This document shows positions 15,835 through 21,161 of a stretch of DNA of 21,161 bases, one piece after another. Made by a program: the position numbers and the translations under genes. Below the pieces are notes generated by a model. That model did not search any database, was not told the DNA's origin, and worked only from the letters and a program-made list of their open reading frames with translations. Positions within the stretch are counted from its first letter, which is position 1. Each line of letters begins with the position of its first letter. The stretch comes from Bryobacteraceae bacterium (GTDB lineage: Bacteria; Acidobacteriota; Terriglobia; Bryobacterales; Bryobacteraceae), in the NCBI GenBank assembly GCA_030039005.1, contig JASHQT010000335.1, positions 1-21,161 on the forward strand, in the 5' to 3' direction.

Positions 15835-16406
15835 GACGGATTTTCGCCCCGCAGATAGCGGCGCAGCCAGGCCTCGCCGAGACGCAGGTCGCGCTTGACG
15901 GTGGCCACAGTGAGTTGAAGCGCGGTGGCGATCTCTTCGCGATCCATGCCACCGAAGTAGCGCAGCTCGATGACGCTGGCCTTGCGCTGGTCGACGCGGG
16001 CCAGATGATCGAGCGCTTCGTTCACTTCGAGGACGTCGGGGGCGCGGCCGGCCGAGAGATCCAAGGCGTCGTCGAGCGTGATGGGGTCCGCCGAGCCGCC
16101 GCGCTTTTCGGCATTTCTCGAACGAGAGTAATCCACCAGCACCATGCGCATGAGGCGGGCGGCGATTCCGAAGAAATGCGCGCGATTTTCCCATTCGACT
16201 CGCTCGGATTGGCCGAGCAGGCGAAGGCAGGCTTCGTTGATGAGGGCGGTGGGCTGGAGAGTTTGATTGGGGCGGCCGCGGCGCAGATAGGATTTGGCGA
16301 GGGAGTGGAGCTCGCGATAGACGTGCGGCGTGAGCTCGTTGAGCGCGGCGCGGTCGCCGTGGCTCCAGGCGACCAGCAATTGCGTGACCGGCGGCCCCTG
16401 CTCCAT
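15831..16406 (-). CDS. ECF-type RNA polymerase sigma factor (TIGR02999-like)
   Basis: The 191-residue protein matches the ECF subgroup common in Acidobacteriota and Planctomycetes: 'LYRELH'-like 'HVYRELHSLAKSYLRRGRP', 'TLQPTALINEACLRL', 'WENRAHFFGIAARLMRMVLVD' (region 2), then 'SVIELRYFGGMDREEIATAL' and 'TVKRDLRLGEAWLRR' (region 4 helix-turn-helix). It directs RNA polymerase to a special promoter class. The stop overlaps the kinase start by ATGA, the usual arrangement for this subgroup, and no anti-sigma gene is seen, so the kinase is the likely controller. Its promoter lies in the 154-bp spacer shared with the micro-ORF array, which makes the array a candidate target. That link is inference. 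Confidence 0.92.
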   Translation of the reverse strand: MEQGPPVTQLLVAWSHGDRAALNELTPHVYRELHSLAKSYLRRGRPNQTLQPTALINEACLRLLGQSERVEWENRAHFFGIAARLMRMVLVDYSRSRNAEKRGGSADPITLDDALDLSAGRAPDVLEVNEALDHLARVDQRKASVIELRYFGGMDREEIATALQLTVATVKRDLRLGEAWLRRYLRGENPS

Positions 16407-16525
16407 AAGCTCTTATTCTGTCACGGTTTACATGGGGCTGCGGGGCGCGAAAAAAAATTACGCGCGCCCTTAGCCGTTTAAGCGCCGATTTACGAAGGAA
16501 TCAGGTGAAAGGGAACGGCGCAGAG
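16407..16525. promoter_or_regulatory. Divergent promoter region between the ECF sigma gene and the micro-ORF array
   Basis: The spacer must hold promoters for both directions. Its clearest element is a 7-bp inverted repeat, GGGCGCG (16443-16449) and CGCGCCC (16463-16469), around a loop that begins with eight A residues. It does not look like an intrinsic terminator in the plus direction because no T-run follows. Minus-strand TGTCAC-type sequence near 16422-16427 and A/T-rich DNA could serve an ECF promoter, but I cannot assign -35 and -10 boxes. Confidence 0.4.
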
Positions 16526-16560
16526 CGACATCGAGCGAATTCAAGAAAGGAGATCAGGCC

Positions 16561-16611
16561 ATGAAGACCAAGACGAATGTGAAGGCGGGCAGCGCAGTTT
16601 GGGGCAGCTAG
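16561..16611 (+). CDS. Micropeptide 1 (16 residues)
   Basis: ATG to TAG encodes MKTKTNVKAGSAVWGS. The ribosome binding site AAGGAGA (16547-16553) ends GGAG eight bases before the ATG, the best in the window. The peptide is basic at the N-terminus (three Lys in eight residues), then small residues, then a single Trp near the end. There is no signal peptide or membrane segment. I do not recognise a named family; I recall unnamed short bacterial proteins with a 'VKAG' motif but cannot verify a link. It could be a regulatory or secreted peptide, a modified-peptide precursor, or a leader peptide. Evidence for translation is the site quality and the synonymous differences from the next copies. Confidence 0.7.
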   Translation: MKTKTNVKAGSAVWGS

Positions 16612-16663
16612 CGACGAAGGCTCGAAGCGGGATCGAACGAATTCAAGAAAAGGAGATCAGGCC

Positions 16664-16714
16664 ATGAAAACCAAGACGAACGTGAAAGCGGGCACCGCGG
16701 TTTGGGGCAGCTAA
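16664..16714 (+). CDS. Micropeptide 2 (16 residues)
   Basis: ATG to TAA encodes MKTKTNVKAGTAVWGS, behind AAGGAGA at the same spacing as copy 1. Against copy 1 it has synonymous changes at codons 2, 6, 8 and 12 and a single conservative Ser to Thr change at codon 11. The stop codon differs (TAA for TAG) yet keeps the same length. Such a pattern is what selection on the peptide produces. Function unknown, as for copy 1. Confidence 0.72.
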   Translation: MKTKTNVKAGTAVWGS

Positions 16715-16766
16715 GCGCGGAAAGCGCAAAGCGGCATCGAGCGAATTCAAGAAAGGAGATCAGGCC

Positions 16767-16823
16767 ATGAGGACCAAGACGAACGTGAAAGCGGGCACCG
16801 CGGTTTGGGGCACCCGTAATTAA
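16767..16823 (+). CDS. Micropeptide 3 (18 residues)
   Basis: ATG to TAA encodes MRTKTNVKAGTAVWGTRN. Relative to copy 2 it has Lys2 to Arg, which keeps the charge, and a changed end: the final Ser is Thr and Arg-Asn is added before the stop. The ribosome binding site and leader are as in the other copies. It is the last ORF before the terminator at 16848-16877. The changed C-terminus may mark the functional end of the peptide as the variable part. Function unknown. Confidence 0.7.
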   Translation: MRTKTNVKAGTAVWGTRN

Positions 16824-16847
16824 GAAAACGCCGGAGAATGGAACCCA

Positions 16848-16877
16848 GCCCTGGCAGATGGCACTGCCGGGGCTTTT
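16848..16877 (+). terminator. Intrinsic terminator closing the micro-ORF array
   Basis: GCCCTGGCAG (16848-16857) and CTGCCGGGGC (16864-16873) form a 10-bp stem with one T-G wobble around an ATGGCA loop, followed by TTTT (16874-16877). It stands 24 bp after the last micro-ORF stop, so the array is its own transcription unit. Confidence 0.75.
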
Positions 16878-16910
16878 CCATTGCGCCGGGAGCGCCGTTG
16901 GGTGCGCGGG

Positions 16911-17010
16911 GAACGAGCGTCGCGTGCCGGAATCGCCTTCGGCCCCGAGGATCACGTGCGGGAGTAGAAGGCCCGGCTGAGGATCGAAGGACCAGGTCCC
17001 GGCCGGGACG
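16911..17010 (+). pseudogene. Degenerate copy of the 3' end of the redoxin gene
   Basis: Codons from 16923 read RAGIAFGPEDHVRE then TAG, against RAGVAPFGPEDHVPEWKAG at the end of the redoxin gene at 12434-12922. The Trp codon TGG has become TAG, one Pro codon is missing, and a base is inserted after it. Similarity continues beyond the gene: both copies carry 'AAGGCC', a short spacer and the GGTCCCG / CGGGAC hairpin (here GTCCCGGCCGGGAC, a perfect 14-bp palindrome at 16996-17009). No upstream part of a redoxin gene, and no active-site CxxC, precedes it. It is a remnant, in the same orientation as the intact gene. Confidence 0.75.
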
Positions 17011-17100
17011 TTGCATCATCGCCAGTATTCCGGCGCCGCGCGGGCGTCGACCCTTCGGCCATCCGTTTGCTTAAAGGCTCGCTGGTTCGCAATTTTGAAG

Positions 17101-17790
17101 ATGCCATTCCATTCGGCTTGGATTTCCTTTCTGCTGGCGTTCACGGCTCTCCTTCCGCTGATCAATCCACCTGGATCGGCGCTTGTGTTTCTCGGATTAG
17201 TGGGCGATGAGCCGCCGGCGACGTATCGGCATCTGGCGCGCAAGATCGCACTGGCATCCATCGTTTTCCTGATCGTGATCGAGTTCGCGGGCTCGCTGAT
17301 TCTAAGCTTCTTTGGCATATCGCTTCCCGTCGTGCAGGTGACCGGAGGCGTAATCATCGCCGCCACAGCCTGGGCCCTTTTATTCGAAAGCGATGCTGGC
17401 GCAAACGTTCGAAAGAAACACGCGGAGATTGGAGGCAATGGGCTAGGAGCGGACGGCGAGCTGGACGGGAAGATTTTTTATCCCTTTACTTTTCCGATTA
17501 CCGCCGGGCCCGGAACCCTGGTGGTTATGCTTACCTTATCCGCGCATGTCTCAAATCGGAGCCTGCCGGAGACTGTGGCCGGACATGCCGGTATCGTACT
17601 GGCGGCCGCGATTTTGTGCGCTTCGATTTACTTCTGCTACGGCTACGCGCCCAGGCTGATCACAGCGGTGTCGGCGTCCACCGTTCACGGCATTCTGCGG
17701 GTGATCGCTTTCATCCTGATGTGCATCGGTGTCCAAATCGCCTGGAACGGCGTTTCGATGTTAGGGATGAGCCTGACGAACCACCGTTAG
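17101..17790 (+). CDS. MarC-family (UPF0056) integral membrane protein
   Basis: The start at 17101 is chosen because the protein then begins 'MPFHSAWISFLLAF', the first membrane helix; the frame is open from 17011 but that leader overlaps the redoxin remnant. The 229-residue product has about six hydrophobic segments. The family signatures are 'PLINPPGSALVF' with the Asn-Pro pair at 22-23 in helix 1 and 'PFTFPITAGPGT' at 128-139 ahead of helix 4. MarC proteins sit in the inner membrane; their transport role is still uncertain, and the old link to multiple antibiotic resistance has been withdrawn in the literature as I recall. A hydrophilic loop near 97-124 is Gly-rich. No operon partner is adjacent. 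Confidence 0.88.
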   Translation: MPFHSAWISFLLAFTALLPLINPPGSALVFLGLVGDEPPATYRHLARKIALASIVFLIVIEFAGSLILSFFGISLPVVQVTGGVIIAATAWALLFESDAGANVRKKHAEIGGNGLGADGELDGKIFYPFTFPITAGPGTLVVMLTLSAHVSNRSLPETVAGHAGIVLAAAILCASIYFCYGYAPRLITAVSASTVHGILRVIAFILMCIGVQIAWNGVSMLGMSLTNHR

Positions 17791-17833
17791 GCTGTGTCCA
17801 AAGTTTTCGACACTGGCGGTGGATCGACACCGT

Positions 17834-18337
17834 TCATTTCTTACAACGCGGGTCGCCAGCTTGGATCGCCGCGATCTGCTGATCGGTCACCGGGATCGGC
17901 GCGCAGCCGTGCCCCTTCTCGCATACGAAATCATAATTCGCGGCCGGCGAGTGGCATCCCAAACAGGGCTTCTTTAACGAAATATTGATCACGTGATCAC
18001 CGCGATCGACAATGGTTGTACCGGCGGGGGAGACTTTTAGAGCAAAAAACTCCCATCCGTTGGTCTTGGGAAAGGCTGCCCGCTCATGCTTTACCATGGC
18101 CTCCGTGGGAATCAATTGCAGAATCGTGCCGGTGGGATATTCCTTGCCGGGCACGCTGTCCCGAAAGATCCGGGTGGCCTCCTTCAGTTTTTCGGGATCG
18201 GGATTCTGGATTCGCGTGTTTCTCACTTTTGGCAGATCGAGCACGCATCCAAAACTCTTCTCCGTGATCACGAGGTCGTCGCCCGAGAGAGCCGCGGTGA
18301 CGTAAAAGCACAAAAAGAAACTGGCGATCCAGCGCAT
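17834..18337 (-). CDS. Secreted cytochrome P460-like protein with a c-type haem motif
   Basis: The start at 18337 gives a signal peptide at once (MRWIASFFLCFYVTAALSG); upstream ATGs in the same frame overlap the divergent NuoI gene. The mature part shows the features of cytochrome P460-like domains: 'YPTGTILQLIPTEA' near 67-80, 'NGWEFFAL' near 93-100, and 'KKPCLGCHSPAANYDFV' with the haem-attachment motif C-L-G-C-H at 125-129. Two further cysteines follow (Cys139, Cys145 in 'CEKGHGC') plus one near the end (Cys164 or so). It is probably a periplasmic mono-haem protein in small-molecule redox chemistry; P460 proper oxidises hydroxylamine, but that activity cannot be assumed here. Length is 167 residues, normal for the family. 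Confidence 0.8.
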   Translation of the reverse strand: MRWIASFFLCFYVTAALSGDDLVITEKSFGCVLDLPKVRNTRIQNPDPEKLKEATRIFRDSVPGKEYPTGTILQLIPTEAMVKHERAAFPKTNGWEFFALKVSPAGTTIVDRGDHVINISLKKPCLGCHSPAANYDFVCEKGHGCAPIPVTDQQIAAIQAGDPRCKK

Positions 18338-18401
18338 TGTTTCAGTGTAAGCATGTACCGGCCTTTCTGCTCGCGCCCGGCACCTGCCATAATGGTCATG
18401 C

Positions 18402-18905
18402 ATGGCCAAACTCTCTGACGTTTTCGGATCCGCCGCCGCCATCGCCAAGGGCATGTCCATCACCCTCGGTGAGATGATGAATCCCACCATCACCGAGGAT
18501 TATCCCGACACGCCTCCCAAATTTCAGGAACGCTATCGCGGCGCGCACGTGCTCCAGCGCGACGAAAACGGCCTGGAAAAGTGCGTGGCCTGTTTCCTGT
18601 GCGCCGCGGCCTGCCCCGCCGACTGCATTTACATCGAAGCGGCCGAGAACACCGACACGCTGCGCATCAGCGGCGGCGAACGCTACGCCAAGGTCTATAA
18701 CATCGATTATTCGCGCTGCATCTTCTGCGGCTATTGCGTAGAAGCCTGCCCTACCGACGCCATTACGCATGGCCACGGTTTCGAAATCGCCAGCTACAAC
18801 GTTTCGACGTTGATCTACCGCAAAGAGAACATGCTGGCGCCCATCCCCGCCGGCGCGCATTTCCCGCTGAAGGCCGACGCCGAAGACGCGCCAGCGGCAC
18901 ACTAA
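18402..18905 (+). CDS. nuoI: NADH-quinone oxidoreductase subunit I (two 4Fe-4S clusters)
   Basis: The 167-residue protein has the two cysteine clusters of NuoI: 'CVACFLCAAACP' (Cys61, 64, 67, 71) and 'CIFCGYCVEACP' (Cys106, 109, 112, 116), with 'RYRGAHVLQRDENGLEKC' ahead and 'YDYSRCIFCG'-like context between. NuoI carries electrons between the peripheral arm and the quinone site of complex I. A similar subunit also serves F420H2 and ferredoxin-linked enzymes. The striking point is position: no other nuo gene is next to it, the left neighbour is divergent and the right one convergent, so it is a single-gene unit. CATAAT at 18388-18393 is a possible -10 box just upstream. Confidence 0.9.
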   Translation: MAKLSDVFGSAAAIAKGMSITLGEMMNPTITEDYPDTPPKFQERYRGAHVLQRDENGLEKCVACFLCAAACPADCIYIEAAENTDTLRISGGERYAKVYNIDYSRCIFCGYCVEACPTDAITHGHGFEIASYNVSTLIYRKENMLAPIPAGAHFPLKADAEDAPAAH

Positions 18906-18929
18906 GACCGGTTCCCTTACGGTCGCGGC

Positions 18930-19514
18930 TCAGTTCTTAAGGATCTCTAGCAAGTGCGCGCGATCCGCGGGCGACATCCCCGCATTCCTCGCGATATCGG
19001 CGCGCGCCTGGAGCTTCCGGCGGTAGCGCCCGAAATATTCCTCGATATCGCCGCCGTATTGGAAGCTGTACATGATGTCGGCGAACGCGCGCGTATGCGC
19101 AAGCCCCAAAGCGTGTCCCGATTCGTGCAGGCAGGTCAGATAGACGATGGCGTCGCGCAGCAGCCGGTCGCCATTGGCCGGCATGGGCGACGGCAGCACA
19201 AAAACCTCCGCGCCCATCTGGCCATGGAAAAGCATGGGACGCGTTTCCCCGTACAACCCTCGCTCGGCCGAGGCCCAATACAGCCGGATGCGCGCCTGAT
19301 CGCGATCAGTGACGCGAGTGAACGCGAGCTCTCCGTTCGACGCCTTCTGCCACGCCTCAAACGCCCATTGGGCCAACTGCGGGTCGTCGGGCTGGCACAT
19401 CGACGCCGGATCCGCGCAGGGCTCAACCCAATATGTATATTTGATGGGCGCCGATCTCAGCTCAGACGACAGCAGGCCAATGGCCAATAAGCCACAAGCC
19501 AACAGCCGGGTCAT
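18930..19514 (-). CDS. Secreted matrixin-like zinc metalloprotease
   Basis: The 194-residue protein begins with a signal peptide ([21 protein letters not shown]). The zinc site is H-E-S-G-H-A-L-G-L-A-H at 130-140 (His130, Glu131, His134, His140), followed by a Met-turn 'DIMYS' with Met148, the metzincin signature. 'WAFEAWQKAS' near 50-59 and 'ARIRLYWA' near 74-81 also fit the M10 fold. It is expected to be an exported peptidase of small size without pro-domain or C-terminal repeats. Its start overlaps the stop of the serine acetyltransferase gene as TGATG (19516-19512), so it is co-translated with it. The signal peptide codons are built on the heptamer repeat at 19475-19510. Confidence 0.87.
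   Translation of the reverse strand: MTRLLACGLLAIGLLSSELRSAPIKYTYWVEPCADPASMCQPDDPQLAQWAFEAWQKASNGELAFTRVTDRDQARIRLYWASAERGLYGETRPMLFHGQMGAEVFVLPSPMPANGDRLLRDAIVYLTCLHESGHALGLAHTRAFADIMYSFQYGGDIEEYFGRYRRKLQARADIARNAGMSPADRAHLLEILKN
19475..19510 (+). repeat. Degenerate tandem heptamer (RGCCAAY), second tract
   Basis: Units GGCCAAT, GGCCAAT, one extra A, then AGCCACA, AGCCAAC and AGCCGGG. It lies inside the metalloprotease gene, opposite to its coding strand, and forms most of the signal peptide region. The tract at 9728-9755 has the same unit. Confidence 0.65.
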
Positions 19515-20188
19515 CAGCGTTCCGCCAGCCGATCTTCCGCCAGCGACCTGAGTTGCGCCTCCAGTTGTTCAACGCGCTTGGTGAGATCGTCGATCAACTG
19601 GCCTTCGGGATCGGGCAGCGTGCCGTGCTCGAGATAGTCGCCCGTATCCACGCCTAACTCGGCGCCTGTACCGGCGCGCCCGCGCACCACGCGTCCCGGA
19701 ACGCCCACTACCGTGGAATGATCCGGCACAGAGCGAATCACCACCGAGCCCGCGCCAATTTTGGTGTGATCGCCGATCGTAATATTGCCCAGAATCTTCG
19801 CGCCCGTGCCGATCACGACGTTGTTGCCGATGGTGGGATGGCGCTTGCCTTTCTCCTTGCCCGTTCCGCCCAGCGTCACGCCCTGGTAGAGCAGCACGTC
19901 GTCGCCGATCTCGGTGGTCTCTCCGATCACCACGCCCATGCCGTGATCGATGAAGCAGCGCCGCCCGATGGCCGCGCCTGGATGAATCTCGATGCCGGTG
20001 ATGGTTCGGTTGAACTGCGAAACGATCCGCGCCAGCAGCGGAAGGCCTCCCGTGTACAGCTTATGCGCCGCGCGATGCAGCAGGATGGCATGAAAGCCGG
20101 GATAACAGAAGAAGATCTCCAGCGCGCTCTTGGCGGCTGGATCGCCCCGAAACACTGTATCGATCTGCTCCCGGATGGCCCGAAACAT
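19514..20188 (-). CDS. cysE: Serine O-acetyltransferase
   Basis: The 224-residue protein is a hexapeptide-repeat acetyltransferase of the CysE/EpsC type: '[27 protein letters not shown]' with catalytic Asp81-His82, '[19 protein letters not shown]' with His117, and left-handed beta-helix repeats to about 165. It makes O-acetylserine from serine and acetyl-CoA, the first step of cysteine synthesis. The N-terminal helical domain is short, as in the EpsC-like short form. About 35 C-terminal residues ('[24 protein letters not shown]') look like a coiled coil beyond the usual end. No cysteine synthase gene adjoins it; the neighbours are a secreted protein upstream (15-bp gap) and the protease downstream. 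Confidence 0.92.
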   Translation of the reverse strand: MFRAIREQIDTVFRGDPAAKSALEIFFCYPGFHAILLHRAAHKLYTGGLPLLARIVSQFNRTITGIEIHPGAAIGRRCFIDHGMGVVIGETTEIGDDVLLYQGVTLGGTGKEKGKRHPTIGNNVVIGTGAKILGNITIGDHTKIGAGSVVIRSVPDHSTVVGVPGRVVRGRAGTGAELGVDTGDYLEHGTLPDPEGQLIDDLTKRVEQLEAQLRSLAEDRLAER

Positions 20189-20203
20189 ACTGCCTTGTAT
20201 TGA

Positions 20204-20713
20204 TTATCTCATCGGGCCGAGCGATGCAATCATTTTGTCGAACGCAGCCTGGTTTTGGGCGATGGTTTTGGCCGGTCCCACGAATTTGAAGAAAATCGTG
20301 CCCTGCGGCCCTTCCACAATAGCTCCCAGCAGCCGGTATCCTGCAACCGCCGGTCCCGGCTGCGCCGCCGGTCCGCCCATTCCCGTGTAAGCGCCGGAAA
20401 CATCCAGGGTTGTGACCGGCAAACCGTGCACTGTGCGTTTGGCGATCTTGGCCGCGGCCTTCGAAGACTTGCCATCGGCCTGCAGGAACTGGCCGATCCA
20501 ACGGTCCACGTTGGCTTCCACGCTGCCGCCTTGCCCCTGGCCGAAGTAGTACACACCGCACTCGGCGCCGGAGGCGACCGTGTACGTCCCCAGGCGCATG
20601 GGCCGCCCGGCTTCCGATTTCCAACCTGCCGGAACGGTCCAGTGGACGCCGGCGCCGGAATCGCCAACTAGTGTAACCGCCGAAAGAAGGAATCCGGCCA
20701 GTAAACCGCGCAT
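20204..20713 (-). CDS. Secreted protein of unknown function
   Basis: The 169-residue product has a signal peptide (MRGLLAGFLLSAVTLVGDSGA). The mature part reads 'WTVPAGWKSEAGRPMRLGTYTV', 'CGVYYFGQGQGGSVEANVDRWIGQF', 'TVHGLPVTTLDVSGAYTG' and 'LLGAIVEGPQGTIFFKFVGP'. I recall proteins with these blocks in Acidobacteriota and Planctomycetes as unnamed hypotheticals; no catalytic motif is visible. It is the first gene of a minus-strand operon with the serine acetyltransferase and protease. The first half resembles a small beta-rich domain; this is inference. Confidence 0.8.
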   Translation of the reverse strand: MRGLLAGFLLSAVTLVGDSGAGVHWTVPAGWKSEAGRPMRLGTYTVASGAECGVYYFGQGQGGSVEANVDRWIGQFLQADGKSSKAAAKIAKRTVHGLPVTTLDVSGAYTGMGGPAAQPGPAVAGYRLLGAIVEGPQGTIFFKFVGPAKTIAQNQAAFDKMIASLGPMR

Positions 20714-20806
20714 CTGCGATCAGTATGGCACGATACCGGCGCGATGAGTCTTTTTCAACCCCTCGTACGTATGCCAACATGAGTGGACACAGCGGTTCTA
20801 TTCTCG

Positions 20807-21161
20807 ATGCCGGCAGAAGAAGACAGGAAGGTCCTGGCTCGCGGTCTGCGCCGTCGCGATCCTGAGCTGCTGGACGCGTTGATCGCGCAGTATCAATACC
20901 GCCTGTTCCGCTATTTGGTCTATATCAGCGGCAATCGGGAAACCGCGGAGGATTTGTTTCAGGAAACCTGGGTGCGCGTACTCGACCGGGGCCATCAGTA
21001 CGACGGCAAATCGAAGTTTGAAACGTGGCTGTTCGCGATCGCCCGGCACCTGCTCATCGATTTGCACCGGCGGAAACGGCCGCAGAGTTTAGATGCACTG
21101 ACGGAATCGGAAGAGAATCCGATGCAGGTTCCCGCCGGCGGTGCTTCGGCCCTGGATCTGG
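20807..21161 (+). CDS. ECF-type sigma factor, 5' part (runs off the window)
   Basis: From ATG 20807 the frame stays open to the window end (118 residues so far, no stop). Region 2 is clear: 'FRYLVYISGNRETAEDLFQETWVRVLD' (about 34-60) and 'FETWLFAIARHLLIDLHRRKRP' (about 71-92), the core-binding and -10 recognition helices. Residues after 95 form the usual variable linker. Region 4 lies outside. It belongs to a different ECF subgroup from the TIGR02999-like protein at 15831-16406. Upstream ATGs at 20771 and 20779 are in other frames and stop early. No strong ribosome binding site is seen. It diverges from the secreted-protein operon across a 93-bp spacer. Confidence 0.88.
   Translation, partial: MPAEEDRKVLARGLRRRDPELLDALIAQYQYRLFRYLVYISGNRETAEDLFQETWVRVLDRGHQYDGKSKFETWLFAIARHLLIDLHRRKRPQSLDALTESEENPMQVPAGGASALDL

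Larger units (their letters stand above)
16526..16823 (+). repeat. Three tandem units of 103 bp, each an RBS plus micro-ORF
   Basis: The three start codons are at 16561, 16664 and 16767, exactly 103 bp apart. Each unit holds a nearly invariant leader of about 35 nt (ATCGA-R-CGAATTCAAGAAA-GGAGATCAGGCC), then the ORF, then a more variable spacer. Unit 2 has one extra A before GGAG, balanced elsewhere. Because 103 is not a multiple of three, the array is a set of separate ORFs and not one repetitive protein. Confidence 0.95.

Noticed and set aside
14824..15858. 344-codon plus-strand frame inside the kinase gene
   Set aside because: Gly-rich antisense shadow of the kinase catalytic domain, which carries all kinase motifs.
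15835..16194. N-terminal extension of the Ser/Thr kinase
   Set aside because: The extra 120 residues are Arg/Pro/His-rich and overlap the well-conserved sigma factor gene in another frame; the ATGA start at 15834 is the usual arrangement.
16526..16823. CRISPR array
   Set aside because: Repeats are 103 bp, contain ORFs, and lack unique equal-length spacers; there are no cas genes.
16608..16955. Minus-strand frame of 115 codons across the micro-ORF array
   Set aside because: It reads the 103-bp repeats backwards, has no ribosome binding site, and its apparent protein repeats are only the DNA repeats seen from the other strand. The plus-strand ORFs have consistent ribosome binding sites and silent differences.
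18906..18924. Hairpin between nuoI and the protease gene
   Set aside because: Only a 5-bp stem (GACCG/CGGTC) with a 9-nt loop and no T-run; too weak to call a terminator.

Overview
The window looks like a chromosomal piece of a soil Acidobacteriota, most likely of the Candidatus Solibacter / Bryobacterales type. This is inferred from gene content: a secreted protein ending in a TIGR03437-type domain, a TIGR02999-like ECF sigma factor coupled to a Ser/Thr kinase with a WD40-like extracellular domain, small secreted proteins of the 'GDSRGxWEG' family, high G+C, and many ATGA/TGATG stop-start overlaps. No sequence search was possible. No tRNA, rRNA, insertion sequence or CRISPR array was seen.

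Layout. 1-156: 3' end of an unidentified gene. 421-3336: large secreted protein with a PL5/AlgL-like helical domain, an Ig-like domain and a TIGR03437 domain. 3570-5026: two translationally coupled secreted paralogs. 5041-5877 (minus): alpha/beta hydrolase. 6001-6670: RHH antitoxin plus PIN toxin (VapBC-like) behind a spacer full of small dyads. 6731-9419 (minus): an unrecognised 600-residue protein coupled to an SGNH/GDSL hydrolase that carries a one-base frameshift. 9420-9832: G-poor spacer with heptamer repeats. 9833-12922: four-gene operon of response regulator, sensor kinase, STAS protein and thioredoxin-like protein. 13036-16406 (minus): ECF sigma factor and Ser/Thr kinase. 16526-16877: the most unusual locus, three tandem 103-bp units, each with a strong ribosome binding site and a 16-18 residue ORF (MKTKTNVKAGTAVWGS type), closed by an intrinsic terminator. 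About 16911-17010: degenerate copy of the 3' end of the thioredoxin-like gene. 17101-17790: MarC-family membrane protein. 17834-18337 (minus): P460-like c-type haem protein. 18402-18905: isolated NuoI-like ferredoxin subunit. 18930-20713 (minus): secreted protein, serine acetyltransferase and matrixin-like zinc protease in one operon. 20807-end: 5' part of a second ECF sigma factor.

How they work together. Two signalling blocks stand side by side: the two-component/STAS/redoxin operon and the ECF/kinase pair. The micro-ORF array starts 154 bp from the ECF gene in the opposite direction. The 3' end of the redoxin gene occurs on both sides of the ECF-kinase-microORF block as direct repeats of about 90 bp, so that block may have arrived, or been split off, by a duplication or recombination event. 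The best candidate for an undescribed system is the micropeptide array: its copies differ mainly at synonymous positions, which argues that the tiny peptides are really made and selected.
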